Shown here one piece after another: positions 23,579 through 34,770 of a stretch of 64,000 nucleotides of DNA. The notes beneath the pieces are model-generated. The model was not told where the DNA came from. It worked only from the letters and a program-made list of their open reading frames with translations, and searched no databases. The stretch comes from Neonectria sp. B-13. Lineage: Eukaryota > Ascomycota > Sordariomycetes > Hypocreales > Nectriaceae. Within the stretch, counting starts at the first letter, position 1. Every line of letters starts with the position of its first letter. The stretch is taken from the NCBI GenBank assembly GCA_002682825.1, contig NOKP01000002.1:3785378-3849377 (forward strand), in the 5' to 3' direction. A program made the position numbers and the translations under genes.

Positions 23579-25963
23579 CTATCCAGCACCGGGTAATGAC
23601 TCTCCCCGTTGTGATCCCCTGTGCGACCCCCTCTTTCTTCTTCTAAGTTCTTCCACCTTCTCATTTAGAGTGACCGTCTCACCTGACAGCCGGGCCTTGA
23701 CCCTACCCTCGCCAAGCTCCTCGAGCGTTTTGGTCTCGAGGTGTTTGCGCCCATCGTACTCAACCCAGCGTTGGGGGTCGGGCAAGTACACCCACGAGAA
23801 GATGGCGCCGACGGCGGCAACGGAGCCAAAGAGGAGGAAGATGAGGCCCTGCCGGGTCTTGCTATCGTACGACGAGTTGATACCGTAGACGACGAGGACT
23901 GCTACAATACTGCCCAGTTTTCCCGCAGCCGCAGAAATTCCGTGACATGTACATCGGTAGCAAGTCGGGAAGATCTCGGCAGGTATCATAAAGGTCAATG
24001 TGTTGGCGCCTAGCGAACAAGTAAGTAACTACTCTCGAGATAGACCTAAATGAGGACTAGTAAAACTCACCAAAATTGAACATGAAGTGACAAATAGCCA
24101 CGAAAACGACTGTGGCAGGTGCTCCAGGTTGCTGATGGACGCCGTAATAGACACAACCGGTGACGACAAAAAATAGAGTGAGAACGAGGAAGGAACCCGT
24201 AAGCCACAGCCGTCTTGGGATGCGATTTGCGAAGATGACGAAACAAGCGCTACCAGAGATGGATGCGAGCGAGACCGTGAGGAGATACTGCTTTGTCTGC
24301 TCGATTAGGACATCGTAGATGGTGTTACATGGGTGCGTGGCATCCGTTGACCAGACTGGAAGTCCTTTCTCCGCCCACCCAGGCACGGTTGAGTTGCCTC
24401 CTGGCAACGACGAGTTCCAGCAAGAGAGCTGATCATTGATAGGAGTCGATTTCGTAGTTGCCCACATGCCCGATAACGTGCCTCGATTATCAAGCGACAT
24501 ACCATAGAAACTCACGTCGAGAAAAAACCATGTTGCTGCGGTGCCGAGGAGATACGCCCAGTTTCCGTCGCGGATGAAGTAGTTGTGGAGGTCCTCCTTG
24601 GAGAACTGAAGCGGCATTGGCTGGGGAGAGTTGGACAAGTGCATTCCGTTTTGAGCATTCATTTGGAAAGAGTTGATGGTATGGGCGCCATTCGGCGGGT
24701 TCATCGGGTATGAGGTGGCAATATGGTTGCCGTTGGATTGGTTCCTGGGGTATCCGTTCGATATCTGTTGGTTTTGCCTGAAGCCATCGGGGGGTCCTCC
24801 GTCCGGGGCACCATAGATCCTCTGGGTGTTCATCAGCGCAATAGCGGGCTTGTTGCGGACTTCGAGACTGTAGATGCCGCAGTCGAATAGGAAGAAACGA
24901 AAAATTATGGCTAGAAGCGCTGGCACAGCTCCAGACCCAATGACAATGCGCCAGATCCCATCCACGGCTTTGCGGCATTCCTCCTCATGCAAGGTATCGA
25001 GACCACAGCGCATTTCGCGAAGATTATGAGTCTTCTCGAAACCAAGAAGTACAAAGAGGCCAACGAGTTGCGCCAAGGCTTGGCCAATGGGCTGCATCAT
25101 GAAGACGCTTGCGAGCATGGTACCTCTGGATTGTGTGCTCGCCCACTCGGAAGTGATCACCGCGCTAAGAGGGTATTCTGCACCGATACCTATATCACGA
25201 AGCTATGAGTAATGTGGCCTTTAATCGGTGAGTGAAGCGGGGACGCAACGCACCGATTCCCATCACAAACCGCCACCAGACGAAGAGCCCCAGGAACGAG
25301 AGGTCATTGTAGCCATGGCTACTGGTGGCCACGCCAATGGTCGAAACAATGACGAGAACTAGCTCAATACCGTAAAGGCGGGTTCGACCATAGCGATCAG
25401 CGAGGTAACCAAACAGGAGCTGGCCAATGACGGAGCCGAGAAGCGTGAAGAAGTTGATGAGCAATCCGTGCCAGTCACCACCCTCGGGCCAGTAGACGAA
25501 AGCGATAGAGGCGAGAATGACGTTTGTGGAGAAGAGGTTGTATCTAAAACAAGTAAAAGGCTATCATCAGCGCCATCGTATAAAAGCAACGAGGCAGTCG
25601 TGGAAGCAGGATGGCGCACGAGTCTGTCAGGAAACCTGAAGCGGCAACCCCCCAGATGCGGAGGTTCCAGGAGTTAAGATCAAGTTCATATCGCAATTGC
25701 TGACGATCCTATTTCCGGGGGAACAGCAGTTAGTTTCGGTGTCCATGACGGGACAAGAGAGAGCGGGAGTGGGTGACAGGACAGGGTGTCGATCGCTCTC
25801 GCCTCGACGTCTGGGGGAGCGAATGGAGGGGAACGGAGGCGGCGCAAGCACTGAGGCATTGAGAACGTTTGCTCACCTGAGCATCTTGGGAGGGCAAGGC
25901 AGAACTGTCGGAGCCCAGAAAGCCGCGATTCTGGCGCAGCGAATACCTCGAAAAGATAGACAT
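23579..25963 (-). CDS. MFS phosphate:H+ symporter, PHO84-like
   Basis: Five exons, 25963-25877, 25708-25620, 25543-25254, 25189-24071 and 24009-23579, encode 671 residues. The phosphate symporter family is shown by [22 protein letters not shown] in TM1, [14 protein letters not shown] (loop 2-3 MFS signature), [19 protein letters not shown] (TM4 signature), [14 protein letters not shown], and [25 protein letters not shown] near TM10-11. About 12 membrane segments are expected at the plasma membrane. An extra loop of roughly residues 280-348 between TM6 and TM7 is rich in Asn, Gly, Pro and Met, which makes the protein longer than yeast Pho84 (587). Intron 1 has two in-frame acceptors nine bases apart (exon 2 at 25708 or 25699), so three residues are uncertain. 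Members can also carry other substrates; phosphate is the most likely. Confidence 0.88.
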
Positions 25964-27286
25964 GACTTGCGACGGATGGGGGATGCGAGGCAATGCGACG
26001 CGTCGCAGGCAGCATCGGCTCCGAGATTTGTATGGCCTGAGCGGAGCAAGTTGGCGCAGGGCTCAGCGGGTGCTCGCGGCCGAAGAACCGGAATATCGGA
26101 CGTGGAGCGGCGGACAAAAAAGGCCCGGTGAGGAGAACGAACTGACAGGAATGATCATGGCCGTACCTCAGTGGGAGTGAAAGTATGATGAAAGAGATAT
26201 GTTGTCGTTGAGATCGAGCAGGCTGCGCAGGAGTAGTACGGGAGGCCGGGAGGCCATCGCAAAACAGTCTGACGCAGTGGGCCGACCGACTCGCTGTGGC
26301 GTCCGGGCAGTTCTGGCGGTAGAGGTTGGCGCGCCTTGGCTGATTTATGTCTAGCGGCTGGCTTCGGGACCTTGGCGGGAACCTGGCTGCGAGGGACGAA
26401 ATGAGGTGTGGGCGAGGCCGTTTAAGCGGCGAGGTGCAGACTTGTGCAGGGCTCCTCCGAACTCGGTAGAGAGCAGCAGGTGAGAGTCCAGAGTACCCGT
26501 ACAGGGAGGGCACAGTGTGCTCTGATCGAAGATGGAGGAAGTCTCCCGGCGGAACGGTTTGCGAGCGCGTTCAGTAGTTCGGGATGGTCAAGGATGGAGG
26601 GGCCCTTGAAGGATGCAAATCATGGAGTCGACGCTAATAGCGACAGCTTGAGACTGGTGGTCTACGTCCCTTGACGAGCTCCGTAGTTCGCAGTACTAAA
26701 GACATCATGGATGGAGGATTTCCAATCTGTATTCGTACTTCTGGCCACCCACCTTGGAAGCAGTGCTAGAGCTGCAGGAGCTGGAACTGGAGCTGGAGCC
26801 GCTGCCGACAAGGGCCCCAGAGGAGTGTGGCTGCATGGAGCACCATCGGAGGGCGCCAGGGAAGCGAAGGGAGCAGGGTCTCAATGGTCAATTGGCGTGG
26901 GTTGACTGGGCTCTGCCCACTGCGAGACTCTGTCAACGTCAAAGATGCGAGCACGTGGTGTTGAACCACGCCCAGAGAGCCAAAGAGCGTGGGGGAACCA
27001 GACATTACATAACCCTCTAGGGGTGCTGAATTGAGGTAGAAGGAACCTAAGTAGTAACTTCTATGTACTATGTTTGGACCCAGGGAGGCGCTTTCTTTTT
27101 GAGTTGGGGGAGTCAATTCCTTGCCTCAGGTAACAAACACAGCGCCCGTGTGTCTGCCCGTGTCTAATTATGTTCTTGTCAGTGCTAGTCAACCTGCAGA
27201 CAAGACGGATTACATCCAACTGAGTCTCGTGCTTCAACCATGCTCGATCCAACGCCATCCCGCCATCCCACCATCCGTCATCCATC

Positions 27287-27307
27287 ATCAGCGATCAGCG
27301 ATCAGCG
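27287..27307. repeat. Three tandem copies of ATCAGCG
   Basis: A perfect 7-bp unit repeated three times directly after a CATCC-rich stretch. Simple tandem repeat in a spacer. Confidence 0.7.
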
Positions 27308-28164
27308 ATCAACCAGACACACGGATGATGGCCGCTGGGCCCAGACAGTCGGGATTCGCAGCGGGAACCTAACCCGAGGCGAAACCTCCATGTCCCACGC
27401 AAGCTAACGCTTCGGAGTTGGGAGGACGCACGAGAGTTGCCGGATGGTGGTCCACTAACATCGGCAGCAACACCGTCATTAGCGGTAGCAACAGCAGCTA
27501 CAACCGCAATTGAAAGCAGCAGCTCTCCGGCAGCATCAACTGGCTACCGTAGGCTCGGAGCCCAACGAGCCCTGGCTACGTACTATGTATCTGCATCCCT
27601 CAGTGCCCTAGCCCCGGCAAAGCCATGCTAGGGCCCTGCTGGTCCCTGCTGGTCACTAGCAAGGTCCTGGTCCATTCTGCGGTCCCAGCCCATCAGAGAG
27701 CCGCCTCGGCCCCCGTGCGCGATGTTCCCGTCTCCAGTGGACCACCAATCGACGACAAGCTTCCCTCCATGTGGCGCTGGCCCTTGGCTCTCCAGCTCTG
27801 ATCCGTTTTTGCTCCTGGGCACTCCGTGTCTTGCGTCTGGACAGCCGGGGCTTTGGGCTTGTGTCTGCGCCGTCGCCATGTAGTACAGCCCGTTGTCCGT
27901 CTGCGGGGAGTCTTGATTGACAGCCGTCGGAGTCTTGTCAAGTGCGCGCTGCCCCTCGTCCCACCATATGGATTTCTTGTCAACGAACACGATGGAAGAT
28001 GCTTGGCCGCGGGTGGCCTAGCTTCCCAACGACCGCCGACAATTCCACGACGCCAACGATTGTTCATTGCCCGCTGCCTGCTGCGGCCTGTAGGTCTTGG
28101 ACTTTGTCATCTCGGCATTAGTTCCTGGACTTCTGCTGTCAAGCTGCCCACATCGTCGTGTGAG

Positions 28165-28240
28165 CACCCGCGTCTGTGTCTGCGACTGCGACTACCATTG
28201 CGACTGCGATTGCGACTACATCTGTCTGCGTCGGTCCGCA
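28165..28240. repeat. Imperfect CGACTG/CGATTG repeat tract
   Basis: Runs of TGCGACTGCGAC and TTGCGACTGCGATTGCGAC on the plus strand form an imperfect hexamer repeat inside the CT-rich leader region upstream of 28699. Confidence 0.55.
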
Positions 28241-28698
28241 TCCGTGGTCACTGAGTTGGGGTAGGTTCTGCACGATTACTGCCTGCATCCGAGTAGACCT
28301 ACCCATGTCCATCTGCGCTCAAGTGTGTGCTCGCGTCTGAGTCTGGGTCTGAACCTGCGAAAGGCGTGTTCGTGCGTGTGTGCGTGCGCGCGTGTGTCTC
28401 TCCCGCTGGGTGAGCCTGAGCCCTTGCTTAAGCCTGAGGCGTGAGAGAGACAACGTCTGCTTCCCTTGGTGCATTTGCTTTGCCTCTTCACCAGCCGTCT
28501 TCGTCATCGTTCTCTGTTCTCCTCGTCGCCCCAGCTCCACGGGCGGTGCGGAATACGGCCACCCCCGTCCTGATGATTGGGATCTTCAAGACGGCGCCGG
28601 CACAAACCACCTACCAATTTCTCATTGTTGTGACCGTGTCATGACATGTCCCCACCGCTCGGTCAGTCTGCTCGCCCTCGACTGTCACCAGTGACAGC

Positions 28699-30102
28699 AT
28701 GTCCTCCTCGGGCTCATCATTTACCTCGTCGTCGCTCGGTCGTCCGCCAACTTATGGACGTACTTACGCCAGTCCCGTTGACTCGACCTGGACCCCGACC
28801 TCCGGCATCTCGACCATCTCTGCTCCGACCACCGAAGGTTCGGCCACGCAGACATCCACCCTCGATCTCGGTCCTCCGGGTTTCCAAGCAACAATGTACG
28901 TCCCCCAGTCTTGTCTGGCCCTTTCCAACATTAATTGAACCTCTGTTGTTGCTTCATAATCTCTGACCTCGGTCTTGCCTCAGAATTCTCTTCCAGGACA
29001 CTCCCGACGAACGTGTTGTCTACTTGGGCCCGTGGGAAGTGGTGGGCTCTGAGCAGCGCCGCATCCTCTGGCAGGGGAGCTACCAGAACGAACTCCTCGA
29101 GCATTACCGTGAGCTTGCCCTCACTCTCGCTCTAGGTCATCCCGGCGCATTGGCTGACCCTCGACGACTTCAGTGCCCTCCGACACCCCCTCAGATATCC
29201 ATCCTCATACCCTCCACTCGCGCCATCGCCCCTACTACGACCCCGCCGACATGGAACGATATCTTACCTTCCAAGAACCCCATCGAATTCGGTACACGAC
29301 CGATGAAGGCGTTTGTATCCACGATCAGTATATCAAAGTTCGATACGAATTCACCACAGTCGAAGGGTCTATCCAGTTCCAGGGCGATGTCCGTCGTAAA
29401 GACCTTGTCGACTTCTACGACGTAGATGTAGTTTGGACGAATGTTCACGGCCGTACCGATAGCTTTGGCAAGGTCAAGGGTATCGGGGCCATCCAGAGAC
29501 TCAAGCTATGGAGGGATCGTTATACCACATTCCATTCTCTAAGCGTCTGGGCCAATAAAACCGATGGCCAGTACCGGGAATACGAGGTGCACAACTTCGA
29601 TGGCGAGGTTCGCGGGCGGGACGACCGTGCCAAGCAACTCAAGCTCAACGTCCACGGCCGACGGCGCAGCACGACGGATGATCACCAACACCGCCGTTTC
29701 AACCTGGCGCAACGAATGCGCCCTCGAGTAAGGACTGGTAGTTCGTCGGAGCCTAGGGCAGCCCAGCCGGCACTCGACATACGATACCTGGCCATCCAGT
29801 TTACCGAACGCCAAGGTAATTAACTCCTCGGGGGATTGTTCCTTCTTATCGCAACCAAACCGGTTTCCTGTCGGCTAACCATCAGCCCAGCGTACCAGCG
29901 GTTCCTAGAGACGTGGCTCTATTGCCACAGTACTGACCGCGAATTCAACGGCATCCCATTCCCACCTAACCATTTTGAGCTACCATCGCCGCAGATAATG
30001 CCGGGACACTCACCAGACCTCCCGGTCTCAGAATGGCAGAACCACACACTCGATAGTATCGCAGAGCCCTCGGGCCCGGGCGACGCAGTGGCAACGCCCT
30101 GA
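28699..30102 (+). CDS. Protein of unknown function
   Basis: Four exons, 28699-28895, 28984-29108, 29174-29815 and 29891-30102, encode 391 residues in consistent phases. Intron 3 appears to skip a first AG (29885) that lies only about 7 bases from the CTAAC branch and uses the next AG (29890), which restores the frame to AYQRFLETWLYCHS. The first 65 residues are Ser/Thr/Pro-rich. The rest has alternating hydrophobic and charged residues suggesting beta structure, for example RVVYLGPWEVVGSEQRRILW, RIRYTTDEGVCIHDQYIKV and IQRLKLWRDRYTTFHSLSVW. There is no signal peptide or membrane segment. I do not recognise a domain. The C-terminal part (YQRFLETWLYCHSTDREFNG) is Trp/Cys-containing and ordered-looking. 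It lies 458 bases upstream of acetate kinase on the same strand. Confidence 0.7.
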
Positions 30103-30560
30103 ACAAACACGCAGCCAGTAGCACCACTACACCGAGCCACATGCTGTAGCGGCATGCAGGTGGGGTGACGGCCTTGGCAGCACACACACAACTTTTTGCA
30201 CGAAGACCGGCAACAGCTCGCTTGCGGGACCTGTCGAGACCTGTCGAGAGCCTGGGCCGGGGTGATTTCGGCGCCGAAGAGGGGGCCGGCGGCAGCTGTT
30301 GCGGCGGGTGCGCGCGACCATCAGCAAACCACATGCCATAGCCATGGCCAGACTACGGCCAGATTGCTCGGAGCGACGCCACCCCACCCTGCCTAACCCC
30401 GCGGCGTTGTCAGACCACGGGGTCTGTCGTCATTAACTAGGCGCCGCACCTCGCCGAACTATAATGTATCATGATGATATAAAATAGCTCCCATTGCCAA
30501 CTCGACAACCTCGAGGTCAATCCATTGACTCTAGTCATTTATTATATTGCCGTTGCGGCC
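30103..30560. other. Spacer and promoter of acetate kinase
   Basis: No gene. An AT-rich patch with TATA-like sequence (GATGATATAAAATAG, about 30472-30486) lies some 80 bases before the acetate kinase ATG and could be its core promoter. Confidence 0.4.
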
Positions 30561-31920
30561 ATGAAGGTCATCCTCGCCATCAACGCTGGCTCCAGCTCTG
30601 TCAAGATCTCCGTGTTTACCGCCGATAAGGATGCATTGCCCCGCCAGATCGCAGATACCCAGATCAACGGCCTCACTGCCCCACCAGCTCAACTCACCTA
30701 TTCCCGTCGCGGCGAGACAATCATCAAGGCCAAGCAGGTCGCCGCTGATGTCAAAACTCAGGACGATGCCTTTGATCTGATTCTCAACACCCTCGTCGAT
30801 GACGACGCCCTGCAAGAGATTGGCTCCCGGGCTGACATATCCATTGCCTGTCATCGCATCGTCCACGGCGGCGATTACGACAGATCTCAGGTCATCACTC
30901 AGGACACCTACCATCACCTCGAGGAGTTGAGTGATCTGGCCCCACTGCACAACGGAGTTGCTCTAGGCATTGTCGACACATGCATCGGGCGTCTCCCCGG
31001 GGCTATCAACGTTGCCTGCTTCGACTCGCAGTTCCACTCCACCCTCCCTCCGCACATCTACACGTATCCTATCAACCCAAAAATCGCAAAGAGCAACCGG
31101 CTGCGCAAGTATGGCTTTCACGGCATCAGCTACGCCTTCATCACCCGGTCCGTCGCCGATTTCCTGAAAAAGGACGTCAGCTCCCTCAACATCATTGCCC
31201 TCCATCTCGGTAGCGGTGCAAGCGCGTGCGCCATCAAGGATGGCAAGAGCTTTGACACAAGCATGGGGCTGACTCCATTGGCGGGTCTTCCCGGCGCAAC
31301 GAGAAGCGGAAGTGTCGATCCTAGGTATGCTCAATCGACATAGTTAACTGCAGATCGTCAGAAAGGCGCTTCCCAAGCCAATGATGATGACTGCTATATG
31401 CCAAACGAAACAGGGCTAACCTACTACTACTTACAGCCTTGTTTTCCACTATGCTAGTGACGTGGGCAAGCTTTCTCCTGCATCAACCAAGCACCTTCAC
31501 ATCTCTGTGGCTGAAGAGATCCTCAATAAGCAAAGCGGCTGGAAGGCCATGACGGGCACCACCAACTTCGGAGAGGTTGCGGCCTCGGACGACCCTGCCT
31601 TCAAACTCGCTTTCGACATCTTCGTCGACCGCATCCTCGGCTTCGTCGGCTCCTACTACGTCACCCTCGGCGGACGTGTCGATGCGCTCGTCTTCGCCGG
31701 TGGCATCGGCGAGCGCAGCGCGAAGCTCCGCGCTGCCGTCGTCGACCGCCTTGCGTGTCTCGGTTTCACCTTGGACGAGACCAGCAACGCCAAACCCATC
31801 ACCAGTGTTGTCCAGGACCTCGGTTCCAAGGGCTCGAAACATGGTATCCTCGTCTGCCAGACGGACGAGCAATTTGAGATGGCTAGACTGTGCGCCGAGA
31901 AGCGGGATCTGTGGGATTGA
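30561..31920 (+). CDS. ack: Acetate kinase
   Basis: Two exons, 30561-31324 and 31437-31920, with a 112-nt intron (GTATGC...TTACAG, branch GGCTAACC), encode 415 residues. The start is the ATG of MKVILAINAGSSSVKISVF, which contains the NAGSSS phosphate-binding signature. Further family motifs are CHRIVHGGD (catalytic Arg), KYGFHGISY (transition-state His), HLGSGAS, GLTPLAGLPGATRSGSVDP and VFAGGIGERS. The intron falls right after the VDP motif. The enzyme interconverts acetyl phosphate + ADP and acetate + ATP. In fungi it is thought to work with xylulose-5-phosphate phosphoketolase, which makes acetyl phosphate; no phosphoketolase gene lies in this window. No targeting signal is evident, so a cytosolic location is likely. 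Confidence 0.94.
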
Positions 31921-32884
31921 ATGCAAGTCAGAGATACTTCAGAGCGTCCCAGTCGCGGAGACGTAGACTGACCTTCAGGGAGCTGGAGATACGGTTTGTA
32001 CATATTTGCTTGTATATATTTCTGCGCTCCTGGAGCTAATGACTGATCACATCGATTATGATGGTCATGCACCTGGGAGTTTCTGAATCAAGACTTAGAA
32101 AAAAGATAGAAATCAAGACTTGAAAAGCGAAAATCAAGATGGTATCAATTCACTCCAATCGAAGCGCCTCTCTGTCAAGGGCCTTCAACTATTTAAACAA
32201 ACATACGGCAAAGTCAGATCGCTGAATGTATCAGCAAGACTGCAGCTATATACTTGGGACGCATCCGGCTGATGGTTCACACCGCCGATGGCTTCCAAAG
32301 AGCACATGCTCCTCATCGCGAGAGAGGCTGTTGCCAGTCGCCGACGAGGGCACGCCCCAGTACTGCAACTCAACAAAATGTTGAGAGATGAAAAGATGAA
32401 AAACCATTCCCCGAACGCCATGCCTTTTTCTCATAGAATATCCCCCGGTGGTTTCCTGTCGTCATATATCTAAAAACCAGATGAGAGAAAAAAGAAGAAG
32501 AAAAACCATGCTAGGCGCCATTTCGTGTATTTTAGACACCGCCCAGGTTCATAAACCCCATGAAAAAGCAAAGCACCAAGTATAAATAATAAAAAACGCC
32601 TATCCCTTAAGGTTGTCCATCGTATATTCGTACATCCCGCAGCCAACGAGATCAGTAGTCGAAAATGGGGAGGAAATATCATGCTTCGTGTGTGAGGGTG
32701 TGTGTGGTATATGGTGTGGGTTGGGCTTGACTGCGGTGAGGATCAGGTGGTGTTTGGCGTGGTCGATGGAATTAGGAATTATCAACTAGGGCGTCTGAGG
32801 TTCGGGGACAGGTGGTGAGGGATGAGGCGGAAAACGGGAGGCGAGATGCATGTTGGGTATCAGCCGGTCAGAGCTCATTTGCAC
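31921..32884. other. Convergent 3' spacer between acetate kinase and the FlbC-like gene
   Basis: AT-rich, with no coding signal. It should contain both 3' UTRs. Confidence 0.5.
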
Positions 32885-33772
32885 TCAGGAATCGATGCCC
32901 TCTTGACAGGCCACAGCCATTGCCAGTGCGTCGAGTCCGCTAGGGGTCCTTCCAGCAACAGGGCGGTTCAGCAGGGGCAGGTTGAGGCCTCGCATGTCCC
33001 ATGTTCCACTGGCAACATTCGGTGAGGGCTGCGGGGGGGTGGGAAGAGGGTACTGATTTGTTGTCTCCCAGTGGGACTTGGAATCCCTGGACGCAGCTGA
33101 GCGACTGGATGCTGAGCTCCGCCCCGATGAGGAGTTGCGACGAGCTTCGGCAAGGGATGGCTTATGGCTTCGCTGTGCCGAGGATCGAGACTTGTCTTTG
33201 TAATGTGTCTCAAGATGCTGCTTCATGTTGTCGGCGCGAGTAAACTTTTTCTGACAGCCCGGAAAGGTGCAGTGAACAGCCTTCTCAGCGGTGTGGATCT
33301 TGGAGTGGCGGGACGCATGGCCAGACGTGGTGAAGGTCTTTTCGCAGCCATGGCTGTCGCGATAACGGCACGGGTAGCGTTTGCTGGGCCGGTCGGGAAT
33401 GGCGGATTGGTTTTGGAGATCGTCATCAAAAGATGGGGAGCGGACGCTCTCGGCGTAGGGTGCGGTCTTGGCCGAGTGGACATCAACGCCGTACTCGTGG
33501 GGTATGGAGTAGACGGATTGGTGTCGTGAGGGGTAGTCAACGCTGGGCGTCAAAGGCGAGACAGGATCGTTGCTCGCTTGCGAGTCGTAAGAGTCGGAAC
33601 GTAGCAGCTCGGGAGTATTGGGCGAGGAAGAGGCGCTTCCGCAAGAGTACTGTTGCGCAAGACCATGTGCGGAGTGGTAGCTTAGGGGGCGCTGGGAGCG
33701 CCGGGACAGGTAGCTAGAGCTGTCATCGTTGAGTAACGAGACCTGTCGGCCTGAAGCGTCTCTGGCGTGCAT
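32885..33772 (-). CDS. flbC: C2H2 zinc-finger regulator, FlbC-like (conidiation)
   Basis: A single exon of 295 residues. Two adjacent C2H2 fingers sit at residues 133-190: Cys135, Cys143, His156, His160 (CRYRDSHGCEKTFTTSGHASRH) and Cys168, Cys173, His186, His190 (CTFPGCQKKFTRADNMKQHLETH). The order of the fingers, the TAEKAVH linker and the following basic KDKSRSS tail match FlbC of Aspergillus and its Sordariomycete relatives. There FlbC activates asexual development genes upstream of or beside brlA. The N-terminal 125 residues are Ser/Tyr/Pro-rich and disordered. The C-terminus ends with LDALAMAVACQEGIDS, a short helix. The gene has an unusually long gene-free upstream region. A further upstream exon cannot be excluded because no transcript data are available. 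Confidence 0.82.
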   Translation of the reverse strand: MHARDASGRQVSLLNDDSSSYLSRRSQRPLSYHSAHGLAQQYSCGSASSSPNTPELLRSDSYDSQASNDPVSPLTPSVDYPSRHQSVYSIPHEYGVDVHSAKTAPYAESVRSPSFDDDLQNQSAIPDRPSKRYPCRYRDSHGCEKTFTTSGHASRHSKIHTAEKAVHCTFPGCQKKFTRADNMKQHLETHYKDKSRSSAQRSHKPSLAEARRNSSSGRSSASSRSAASRDSKSHWETTNQYPLPTPPQPSPNVASGTWDMRGLNLPLLNRPVAGRTPSGLDALAMAVACQEGIDS

Positions 33773-34712
33773 AACGAGGGAAAAGAGGCGGGTGATGTTT
33801 GTGAGTTTGAAGGAGCTCCGGGACGTGAGAGTTGGAGAAAGCGGAAGCAGCGGGCTCGCAGGTTTAAGGTGAGTAGGTAGAGGTGAGGCGAGCGGAAGGC
33901 GGAGCAGAATGGATCAAGGTGCCTGGGCGCTGACAAGGGGGAGAAGTGACCAGGTACCAGGGCGAGAGCAGGGGACGGGCCACTGGGGAAACGGGAGGCT
34001 TGAAAACTTGGGAGCTTGGAGGCGCGAAAGCTCTGAGGTGGTAAATTGAGACGACAAAAACTCGGCGTCTCGTTGGGTGTCTCAGAAGAAGAAAATAACT
34101 GAATTATTATTGAGCGTGCCAGCTTCCTTTCTTTTGCTCGTCTTTGATCAAGTTGCGTCAGGCGCGAGGCTAGTCGAGCAAGAAAACAACCGGTATGGTA
34201 TTATTGGAGAGCGTGTGTAGCAAGAGTGCAAGGAGACAAGTCGTCGGGGGTAATTTGAGGTTCGCGGTCGGAGTCGTGGTTGTGATCGCCGTGTGTGTTG
34301 GAGAAAGATCCGTAGCGGTAGTGGCCGTTTTGTCCACAGGTGCGTTGTGAGCAGCGATCGATGGTGTTAGTGGAGAGCGAAGGGGCACAGGCGTCAGGCG
34401 TCGGCGACATGTAGCGATGAAGGATGTATCTGGCGATATGATGGAATAGTTGTCCGATGGCGCTGGAGGAGAGATGAACAGTCCCGAAAGGGGAGAGCAA
34501 AAGCGAATGGATGAGGGAAGGGCGACAGTGCAGCGCAGGCTGCAGGGCGAGAAGAATGGGAGATTGGGAGATGCGCTCAAGCCAGGCAAGGCAAGACAGG
34601 GAAGAAAAGACTTAGGGCAGGGGACGTTTGGGTATTTTCCAGAGGCAGAGGCGATGGAGATAGATGCAAGGGTGGACGGGATGAATTGAGGAAGAACCGA
34701 GCTGCGAGGGAG

Positions 34713-34770
34713 CTATGAAGGAGGAAGAGGAGAAGGAGGAGGAGGAGGAGGAGGAGGAGAAAGATGATGA
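34713..34770. repeat. GGA/GAA purine tract
   Basis: A purine-only run dominated by GGA triplets with an uninterrupted core at about 34731-34760. On the minus strand it is a CT tract within the probable flbC leader. Confidence 0.8.

Larger units (their letters stand above)
25964..28698. other. Divergent spacer upstream of the phosphate transporter and an unknown gene
   Basis: No supported gene in 2.7 kb. A 275-codon minus frame (25686-26513) overlaps the transporter's first exon and intron and is a shadow. From about 28040 the plus strand becomes CT-rich with CGACTG-type repeats and is probably the leader of the gene at 28699. Confidence 0.45.

Noticed and set aside
25686..26513. 275-codon minus-strand frame
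   Set aside because: It overlaps the first exon and intron of the phosphate transporter in another frame and has low-complexity composition with no motif.
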